From the NCBI RefSeq assembly GCF_032854445.1, contig NC_088299.1, positions 14,255,608 through 14,319,607 of the forward strand: 64,000 nucleotides of DNA, read 5' to 3'. The position numbers and the translations under genes are program-made. Source of the stretch: Liolophura sinensis. Lineage: Eukaryota; Mollusca; Polyplacophora; Chitonida; Chitonidae. The notes under the pieces were generated by a model, which saw only the letters and a program-made list of their open reading frames with translations, searched no databases and was not told where the DNA came from. Below, piece by piece: positions 24,793 through 35,300 of this stretch. Positions within the stretch are counted from its first letter, which is position 1. Each line of letters opens with the position of its first letter.

Positions 24793-25075
24793 CGATACTC
24801 TGTAGTTGCCGAATGTAACTCTGAAATCGATCAACACGAGGTGTTGGGAGAGTTAAGGGAAATAACTGCTTCTAATGTGTCGCATTGACGGTAAGCCACA
24901 TTTACCGCATCTTCACACGCGCATTAAATCTTCCCTAGCATAAATCGATGTCAACCGAGTGGTTTCATAATCAGCTGATCTGTTCTGAGTTTCGCTGAAC
25001 CCAAATTGATCCATGACAATCACTGAAAATTCATAAAGTAAATACAGTTTCACAGACTACACCCACTGTTGAAAA
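24793..25075 (+). repeat. Left arm of ~280-bp inverted repeat
   Basis: Pairs with the reverse complement of about 25395-25690. Shared words include ATGTAACTCTGAAATCGA, GGTAAGCCACATTTACC, GCATTAAATCTTCCC, ATAATCA and ACTACACCCA. Identity is highest in the outer 150 bp and falls towards the loop. Confidence 0.85.
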
Positions 25076-25213
25076 AAGCCGTCTGTCACCATTTTGATCA
25101 CTTGTGAGAACAAATGAGACTGAATCGATTAGCGGCATTTGAGGACAGGCGAAGTGAACCAGCCAAATGGATGACTAGACTTGCCTAGTGTTACAATAAT
25201 GATTGCCATAAGT

Positions 25214-25336
25214 ATTATCTCGGTTTCCCCCGGGCTGTGCCCGGTTTCCACCCACCATAATGCTGGCCGCCGTCGTATAAGTGAAATATTCTTGAGTACG
25301 GCGTAAAACACCAATCAAAAAAAAAAAAAAAAAAAG
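25214..25336 (+). mobile_element. SINE-A 3' fragment in the loop of the inverted repeat
   Basis: Sense 3' part with GTTTCCCCCGGGCTGTGCCC, CCATAATGCTGGCCGCCGTC, AAGTGAAATATTCTTGAGTA and GGCGTAAAACACCAATC. It ends in a run of about 18 A rather than AAAT repeats. The tail is close to the family consensus, so the insertion looks recent. Confidence 0.9.
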
Positions 25337-25394
25337 TATTATCTCCCTTGAACGACCTTATTTATTTTTCTCACATCAATCATGTGACTTGTAT

Positions 25395-25690
25395 GTGTGA
25401 CTAGTGTGATGGGTGTAGTGTGTGAAAATGTGTTTTTTTTTGTGTGAATTTGTGCAGTTATTACGGATCGTTTTTGGTTGGGCAAGGCTCAGAGCAGACT
25501 AGTTGATTATTGGGACCATTCTATTGATTGATGTGCACGAGGGAAGATTTAATGCGTGTGTGAAGATGGGGTAAATGTGGCTTACCGTTGATCCTACATA
25601 TTGTTTAGAAGTAGTTATTACCTGTAACTCTCCTAACACTTCATGTTGGTCGATTTCAGAGTTACATTTCGCAACTAGATACTCTGTAGT
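25395..25690 (-). repeat. Right arm of ~280-bp inverted repeat
   Basis: Read in reverse complement it matches the left arm at 24793-25075. Outer words are TCGATTTCAGAGTTACATTT, GGGTAAATGTGGCTTACCG and GGGAAGATTTAATGCG. The two arms bracket a loop of about 320 bp that contains a SINE. Confidence 0.85.
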
Positions 25691-26180
25691 AGAGTTAAAT
25701 TAAATGTTAACAGAACAATTCTCTTATATTTCTCTCTTATGTCTGATATTAACATGTACCTGCCTCAACGTTCAAAATTTATTTGAAATATTGACTAGTA
25801 TAAGCCCAATCAGAGTTTCAGGGGTCTCGAGGTCACACAGATATTGGCGAGACAGGTGGAAAATCTCACAAACCACTGCAGCTAAAAGATGTCATTTTGG
25901 GTTAGGTGCCAAAAGCGCCATGTTATGTTAGGTGCCCAAGGGCTGTCGAATTAACAGACAGATATGTATTCAATGTAGCAACTACTGTAAAAATAACGCC
26001 TTTTATCTGTGTTAGTTTTCAAGAGCTTCCAATGAGACTGGAACTCTCCACATCCACACCTGAGAGGGGCTCCTGAGTTATGAGCTACACTAGTATGATA
26101 AAAACTCCGCCAAGGAGGCCTCTAACTGATTTTAATCATGTTAAATAATTATAAGCTTAAAAGATTCGTAAGTAAACAAT

Positions 26181-26202
26181 CCTTTTTTTTTTTTTTTTGC
26201 AG
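26181..26202 (+). promoter_or_regulatory. GPAA1: Likely splice acceptor in the GPAA1 5' leader
   Basis: A run of 18 T is followed by GCAG at 26199-26202, only 14 bp before the first ATG. This is a very strong 3' splice-site pattern, so the 5' leader probably starts in an untranslated exon further upstream. I could not place that exon. Confidence 0.6.
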
Positions 26203-26216
26203 ATTTGTAGTTTTAC

Positions 26217-26391
26217 ATGATGGGTCTTTTAACAGACACAAAGCAACGAGAGAAACTGTGCAACATTATTGTCAAGTTCAACTCTAAACTCTGTCTGGTG
26301 GGATACGTTGTTGGTTTTTGCTGGTTTCTTGCGTTAGGTTATCAGCCGTTTAATGCTGGTACATACTTCTCAGAAAATGCACTTCTGCCGG
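26217..26391 (+). CDS. GPAA1: GPAA1 exon 1
   Basis: Codes residues 1-58 and one base of Gly59. MGLLTD, the hydrophobic LVGYVVGFCWFLALGY and TYFSENALLPG match the family start, ER anchor and first luminal residues. The donor is GTATGT. Two consecutive ATG codons open the frame. Confidence 0.95.
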
Positions 26392-29300
26392 GTATGTATT
26401 CAATTTGAATATAGTACAGGGCTTACAAACAAGATTTGTGCAGTCCATGTAATGTAAGGAGAGCGCTATCAACTCTAAATTTTCTTGGCAAAAAGTAACT
26501 GGACATACATTTACTTGTAGTATCCTCTACCAAAAATATACCCGCTATATGTTAATATACTTAATTTACTTGTTTGATTGTTCAAAAGTTTAAAACCACA
26601 GTGGAAAAGCTTTCATTTATATACATGCAGTGGCAATCGGTTTTATGATTCGAGAAAACCAGAGTGCTTAGGATCATAAAGCTCATCATACAATCACAAT
26701 CATGTATAAATATGATGAGGATGGCTTTAAACAGTACATTATGCTATAGCCCCCACTTAGGCCGACAGGGTCTTGTGTTGTCAGAGTCATTACAATTGGT
26801 TGGTTGAATAGAAACTTACGAAGGAGGGATGGGGACTATGCTGATTTCATCCTGGATGTTTCAAACACATACACTGTGAGCAACTTGAGCACCTAGATGG
26901 ATGTTGATTTTCTGTTGGACAGGTATTGTTGACGCTGATTACTACCATCAAGCTGATTTTCATAGCAATTTCAAAGAGCTTGAGAAGGAGTTGGAAAGTG
27001 ATAAAAGGTAAGATTGATCTAACGTTGGAAGCAGTTTTGGGAAAGGAAAAGACGGAATGAATGACCTATAATGTAGTGAATTAGGTAGGTTAACGTTGTA
27101 TTGTGATTTATTCACCAATGTAAAAACATTTATGTCAAACTTAACAATGTTTTAGTCATATGAGGATGAGGAGACATTAGATGTGAATAGGGTTAAACAA
27201 TACAGCAGTTTTAAATAGGGCGGTTGTCTTAAACAGTTTTATCTGCTTGTAATCATCATCAGAATGTAATCATATTGTTGAAATTTGTTAAGTTTGAAAA
27301 GTGGGTTAAATGTGAAAATTACATGTATCAATTCCATGTCAGCAATTTATTACCTGACAAAATTGCCTGTTTCACTTCAATATGCTGATGTTTGCCAATC
27401 TCATTTTAATGTGACACTTTGCATTATTTTTCTTTATTTTGCAGGAAAGTACCAAAAGAATGGTTGTATAGAAAATTCCAGTCCCTAGGTTTAGACGTGT
27501 ACATTCAGAACTTCAGCATCAGATATCCTCTAAGTCTGTTACCTGAAGGACAGGTGAGTGGTCATAATGTCTGTATCAGACATCCCATAAGTCTGTTACC
27601 TGAAGGTCAGGTGAGTGGTCATAACATCTGTATCAAACATCCCATAAGTCTGTTAACTGAAGGTCAGGTGAGTGGTCATAATGTCTGTATCAGACATCCC
27701 ATAAGTCTGTTACCTGAAGGTCAGGCGAGTGGTCAGAACATCTCTATCAGACATTCACTGAAGGATAGGCGAGTGGTCATAACGTCTGTATCAGACATCC
27801 CATAAGTCTGTTACCTGAAGGTCAGGCGAGTGGTCAGAACGTCTGTATCAGACAGCCCATAAGTCTGTTACCTGAAGAATAGGTGAGTGGTCATAACGTC
27901 TGTATCAGACATCCCATAAGTCTGTTACCTGAAGGTCAGGTGAGTGGTCATAACGTCTGTATCAGACATCCCATAAGTCTGTTACCTGAAGAACGTGAGT
28001 GGTCTGAACGTCTGTGTCAGACATCCTGTAAGTCTGTTGTCTCTAAGTGTGTTACCTAGGGAACAGGTAATTGGTAAAAACCTGTTTCAAATGTCCCTAA
28101 ATCTTTAATCTGAAGGGCAGGTGAATGGTAAGAACCAGCTGTGCGAGGGACCTATAAACACATGTACATAAATGAAATGCTATACTTTCTGTTTTTAGTG
28201 TACCTTTCATTATAGTCTGACGTGGACATTTCTTGGAGGAAATTTTACATTTCCCCGAGAGCCTCCATGACTAAGGAGGTTAGCACACCAGCACGGCGCA
28301 ATGACCCAGAAGCCTCCCATCAGTGTGGTCGCTGACTTCCTCTGTGGCCGCACTTGGGAAGGTCTGGCATCAGCCTGCAGATGGTCGTGTGTTTCCTCCA
28401 GTCTTTTTCCAGTTTACTTTCACCATAATACTGGTCGCCGTCGTACAAGTGAAGTAGTTTTGAAGATGGCATAAAACATCAATCAAAGAAATAAATGAAT
28501 AATTCAGATATTCTCAAGGTCTGTTACCAGAAGGAGAAGTAAGTGGTCAGAAAGTCTGTATCAGACATCCCATAAGTCTGTCCGCCAAGTGTGTTACCTG
28601 AGGGACAGGTGAGTGGTCAGAACCTGTATCAGGTATCCCCCAAGTATGTTACCTGGGGTCAGGTCAGTGGTCAGAATCTGTATCAGATATCCCCCAAGTG
28701 TGTTACCTGGTGGACAGGTGAGTGGTCAGAATCTGTATCAGATATCCCCCAAGTATGTTACCTGAGGGACAGATGAGTAGTCAGAACCTGTATCAGATAT
28801 CCCCCAAGTGTGTTACCTGGAGAACAGGTGAGTGGTTAGAGCCTGTATCAGATATCCCCCAAGTGTGTTACCTGGAGTGAGTGGTCAGAATCTGTATCAG
28901 ATATCCCTAAATCTTTAATCTGAAGGGCAAGTGAATGGTAAGAGCCAGGTTTGCGAGGGACCTATAAACACATGTACACAAATGAAATGCTGTAGTTTGT
29001 ATGTCACGTGTGGTGCAGTTTGTATGTCACGTGTGGTGCAGTTTGTACGTCACGTGTGGGGCAGTTTGTATGTCACATGTGGGGTAGTTTGTATGTCACA
29101 TGTGGGACAGTTTGTACGTCACATGTGGGGTAGTTTGTACGTCACGTGTGGTACAGTTTGTATGTCACATGTGGGACAGTTTGTACGTCACGTGTTGGTC
29201 AGTTTGTATGTCACGTGGGGTAGTTTGTACATCACATGTGGGACAGTTTGTACGTCACATGTGGGACAGTTTGTATGTCACATGTGGGACAGTTTGTACG

Positions 29301-32300
29301 TCACATGTGGGACAGTTTGTACGTCACGTGTTGGGCAGTTTGTATGTCACGTGGGGTAGTTTGTAGGTCACATGTGGGACAGTTTGTACGTCACATGTGG
29401 GACAGTTTGTACGTCACATGTGGGACAGTTTGTACGTCATGTGTGGGGCAGTTTGTATGTCACATGTGGGGTAGTTTGTAGGTCACATGTGGGACAGTTT
29501 GTACCTCACGTGTGGGACAGTTTGTATGTCACATGTGGGACAGTCTATGTCACGTGTGGGGTAGCTTGTACGTTGTGTGGTGGTCTATACATCACATGGG
29601 GTAGTTTGTACGTCACGTGTGGGACAGTTTGTACGTCACATGTGGGACAGTTTGTACGTCACGTGGGGTAGTCTTTACGTCACTTGTGGGATAGTCTTTA
29701 CATCACATCTAGTTTGTATGTCACGTGTTGGTGAGTTTGTATGTCACGTGTGGAAGAGTTTGTACAATACATGTGGGGCAGTTTGTACGTCACATGTGGG
29801 GCAGTCTGTACGTCACATGTGGGGTAGTTTGTCAGTAACATGCTGAAGGACTGTGCTTTACCATGGGCACTACAGTTTCTTTTACTCATTAAACTGACTG
29901 CAACAGTATGAGTGACACATTCTTGAGCATAGAAATAAAATTCATCACACATATGTATCATTGAGAAGTTAGCTTCTTACACTTTTCAAATCTTGCCAAC
30001 AGGTAAAGAAAGTGATTGATGTGAGAAAATAAATCCCACCTTCTGATTGCCAATTTATGTTTATACCCTTGTGTTACTTTATTTTGTGTACTTGTGCAGG
30101 TTTTACCAGGTGAGAATGTGTATGCCATTCTGCGGGCCCCTAGGGCATCCAGCACAGAGGCTGTCGTACTGTCCTCCCTGTTCCGCCCTCTGGCCAGTCC
30201 TTACAGCAAAACTACAGCAGGCATTGCCCTCATGCTCGCATTAGCAAACAACTTCAGAAGTGAGTACATATACTAATCCTCTTTATTCACATATCTGAAC
30301 ATTGAATACTGTAATTAAGAATTTTTGTTGTTAGGCAAGAAAACAATGCTGACATGCTGTTAAATTCGCCATGGGTCCCTATTCATGGGTTTTGTTGATT
30401 CCTAAAGTCTAAAGTACAAAAGGACACGGAAACTACATGTACTGTATTTGAAGGCTAGGCACACTCTTACTACCTTTCCAGAAAGAATTTCTTCCCTAAA
30501 AGCTATATTTTTCATTTTTTTTTTTTTTTGGTAAAATCTGATTCAACGCCTATCTCGCCTAGGTTAAATTCACCTTTTTTCACCTTAGGGCTTTCCTGGC
30601 TCAGGCATCATGAAGCACACTTTACATGTAGCTAAATATTAAAAGCCCTAAACTACTATGACAGCACATGTTGTGGAGATATGTAGTGCTCTTAGCTAGA
30701 GGCTACTGCATACGACTACGTGTGCTTCATGAAGTTGACCTCTGGTCAGGTGCAGTTCGTCCATTAATATGTCACCTTTACGGTCCATTTGATAATGGAA
30801 AATTATCGTGTGCATGCTCTTTCAGTTATGTAGAAAGGCACAATTTACATCACCACTGCATCCCTCTTTCAGTTGTATAGAAAGGCGGAATTTACATCAC
30901 CACTGCGTCCCTCTTTCAGTTGTATAGAAAGGCGGAATTTACATCACCACTGCGTCCCTCTTTCAGTTGTATAGAAAGGCGGAATTTACATCACCACTGC
31001 ATCCCTCTTTCAGTTGTATAGAAAGGCAGAATTTACATCACCACTGCATCCCTCTTTCAGTTGTATAGAAAGGCGGAATTTACATCACCACTGCATCCCT
31101 CTTTCAGTTGTATAGAAAGGCAGAATTTACATCACCACTGCATCCCTCTTTCAGTTGTATAGAAAGGCGGAATTTACGTCACCACTGCGTCCCTCTTTCA
31201 GTTGTATAGAAAGGCGGAATTTACGTCACCACTGCGTCCCTCTTTCAGTTGTATAGAAAGGCGGAATTTACATCACTGCATCCCTCTTTCAGTTGTATAG
31301 AAAGGCGGAATTTACATCACCACTGCATCCCTCTTTCAGTTTTATGGAGAGGCGAAATTTACATCACCACTGCATCCCTCTTTCAGTTGTATAGAAAGGC
31401 GGAATTTACATTACCACTGCGTCCCTCATAATTTCTGATAGAGTGGCCTACAGACCACTGAAGTTTTTCCCTGATGGTGTTTTTGTTCCGATGAGTCAAA
31501 TTTTGAAATGCCGTATTTAAAAAGCTTTTCAGATAGCCAATGAGAATATTTGAAGAGTTGGATTTAAGATATGTGTAACATTTGCTTTTAAAACATTGAA
31601 GTTTAATGCTGAAGTATTTTCACTATACTGTAATTAAGAATTTTTGTTGTCAGGCAAGAAAACAATGCTGACATGCTGTTAAATTCAAGTTCTACAACAG
31701 AAATACTTCAATACAACATTAAACTCAAATGAGATAAATAAATCACTGCATTATTTTCAGAGCACACATACTGGGCCAAGGATATCATATTTGTTGTCAC
31801 AGAACAAGAGCAGGTGGGAATGCAAGCGTGGTTGGATGGTTATCATGGTTTCAGGCACTCAGAGTGTAAGTCTTGGCTGAAATCTCCTATTGAGCATCAA
31901 CACATTGTCATTCTGTAGGCAGTATTCAAACTACCCTGCAGCAAGGCAGACTGTTTTTCACAGCACAATATTAAAGCTTATGACCTAAAATATCACCCCC
32001 AAAAGGGCATTTGTAGGATATCATCGTACCTTCCAAACAACCCCCCCCCCCGAAAATCTGCGTAAGATCAATCCGTGAATCGGGTAAAATGTGCAGTGGA
32101 TGAGGTCATAGGTCATTCACTGTGTAGAGTATATGCATCTGACTCTTTTTTTTTTTTCCATACCCTTTAATATGATTAGTCATTGGGTTCAAAAGTGTGT
32201 TTTGTATGTGACAGAGATTACTCTTGTACTCTGTTTTGATCCAGAAGCTAGACCACTGCCTGAAGATTAATGTGAGATTTGACGATGGTACACAAAAAAT

Positions 32301-35300
32301 CCAAATTGCATTCGATCACATCATTGTTCTGTGACATTGCAGTGCTTGTGTACTACCGAGGTGTTCTATGAGCACACATACACCAATAATTGTGATGTAA
32401 TCAAGGTACAACCTAGATGTTTTATGAGCACACATACAACAATAATTGTGATGTAATCAAGGTACTACCTAGGTGTTTTATGAGCACATACACCGATAAT
32501 TGTGATGTAATCAAGGTACTACCTAGGTGTTCTATGCGCTCACATACACCAATAATTGTGATGTAATCAAGGTACTACCTAGATGTTTTATGAGCACACA
32601 TACACCGATAATTGTGATGTAATCAAGGTACTACCTAGGTGTTTTATGAGCACACATACACCGATAATTGTGATGTAATCAAGGTACTACCTAGATGTTC
32701 TATGAGCTCACATACACAGATAATTGTGATGTAATCAAGGTACTACCTAGGTGTTCTATGAGCACACATACACCAATAATTGTGATGTAATCAAGGTACA
32801 ACCTAGATGTTTTATGAGCACACATACAACAATAATTGTGATGTAATCAAGGTACTACCTAGATGTTTTATGAGCACACATACACCGATAATTGTGATGT
32901 AATCAAGGTACTACCTAGGTGTTTTATGAGCTGACAAACAACGGAGTTCTGCTCTGGATTTTTGTATTGATGCCAGTTCCAACATGGATGCATTGATGTA
33001 GCCTTGAGTACAGCATAAGTTATCTTTGTAATACAGGTAGTTTAATGTTTTAGGATGCAGTTCAATATTTCACAGCTATATACATTATATATCCATGCAT
33101 ATATTGATTTCTACTGATTATTGGTCATTTATGTTGTCTTTCACCTTGTCATTAAGAATGAAACTGTTTTCAACAAAAATGCATGTATAACCTGGCTTAA
33201 CAGAATAAAACTAGTATGTCATATATAATAAAAAAATTGTCCTAGACTATCAAAGCTGACAGTAAATTGCTACCCTGAACAAATTAAAATACCAAAAACT
33301 TCAGCAATTAAGAGTGTTGGGGAATAAATTTTATGTCTAGTAAGCACCTCAACCAATACAGTGGCATGGCTGAAAAAAGCACCTCTGTGGTTTAGAGACG
33401 AAAACACTTATGATAAGAAATCAGGAAGTTAAATCGGTGAAATTTCAAACAAAAACGAATACTAATTATAATTCCTGGGATGATAATGAATGAATTATTT
33501 GTTGCTATCATGACTTTTGTAAAGCTTATAATGGGTGAGAAATCAAGAAATTAATTCAGTGAATGTTGGTGGAAGGGTGCTTTATTTACATTTGTTATTA
33601 TTTATCCTTTAGATATCATGGCAGATGACTTGAAAGGTCGTGGGGGGGCCATCCAGGCTGCCATCAACCTGGAGATTGCTAATGACAAAAACACTCACCT
33701 GAACATTAAGATTGAAGGCCTGAATGGTCAGCTACCAAATCTTGACCTGGTTAACTTGGTGGTCAAACTGTGCCGCAGAGAGGGCATCCGACCAACTCTG
33801 CATAAAAGGGTAAGTATCCAATCCTTCACATGAGGCCGTATGAAATAAACAAACTGACACACAGGTAAGTTTTTGTAATTGCAGTTATGTCTTTAGCTCA
33901 CAAGCATGAAGAAACATTAAAGCAATGTCATGTTAGAAGTCATATCTTCTCAGAAGTAATAATTTGTAATAAAAATACAAAATGTTCTTAGTGTTTTTGT
34001 AATAAGGCTAAACTTTGCATCTTGCAAACTACTTGTTCACTGATGTTTATATTTCTTCATTTGATCATTTACATGTATTTGTATCATAGTAGTCCTGTGC
34101 CATGGCAAAGAATTACATTGAGAAGTTCACAACTAATTCTGTTCTGTACAGAATACAAACTGTGAGGTTTATCATTAATTCAACTAATGAATCAGTCAGT
34201 TTTTTGGACAGCATACATGCATATTTCTTTCTAAAAGTACAATACATATTTAAAGTTTTGGAGTTCTGTTTTGTGTGATTTGACTTATATGTTCACACAC
34301 ACCTGTACCGGCCCTGATAGCACGGTTGGTAGAGCGTCCACTTCAGGAACGGTAGATCCAGGGTCAATCCTGGGTCGGGTCACAGCTAAGACTTTAAAAG
34401 AGGAAGTTGTAGTTTCCGCGCTTGGCGTTCAGCATTAAGGAGATATTGCAGCGACTGGTTGACCCGTATCAGTATGATGGCTTATGCTGGACAACTTACT
34501 TGCCTTCAGTAAGTTGTCTCATTGAAGCAGCACTAGATAAAAGAGGAGTGGAATCTGTCCTGCTACAAGGAGGCACATTACATGTACGTACACTCTAAGG
34601 ATTCCTTCGTCGTCATATGACTGAAAAATTGTTAAGTACAACGTTAAACCCCAAGTACTCACTCACTCACACATCTCTGTAGGATGACCACAGGCGCCCG
34701 GAGAGCCAGGCCGGTTTCACACATACCCTGAAGACGATGTTTGCTATGATGTGGTCACAGGCCACAGGCATGGCATCCGGGAACCACGGACTGTTCCACC
34801 GCTATAACATCGAGGCTTTAACTCTGGAGGGATTCAGGAAGAAGAACCACGAGGCGAGAGACCTCAGCACCTTGGCACAGTAAGACCGCTGCATTCTTGA
34901 CTTTGTTCATGTTACTAGCCCCTTCCCTGTGCCTGTTGGAAGACTATGAGTTTACAAATGTACGTGATGTCCTTCAGCCCGTCATAAGACAACTTGTTTG
35001 AGTGGCATTTAGAAGTTGGGATGAAGTACACTGGACAAGGCATTCTTATGGATATACAACTTTGTGGTTTTATAACACAATGTTTCCATGTAGTTACCAA
35101 CATCTTGATATCAATGTCCAGTGTACATAATAAGACAGTTTTCCAAATTTGCTTTCATAACTCATCGTCGGATCGAATTGGAACTTGTTTCACGGCCTTA
35201 CCATAACAAATTTACAGATTATTTCGAGTTTTGATCCTTTTCATCCCTTTTGACACAAAATTAGAGTCCACTAAAGTCCTGTTTTGAAATCTAATCTTAT

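Noticed and set aside
28931-29846. Several Cys/Val/Ser-rich frames of 80-142 codons
   Set aside because: They are repeat by-products of the 23-bp array in GPAA1 intron 3.
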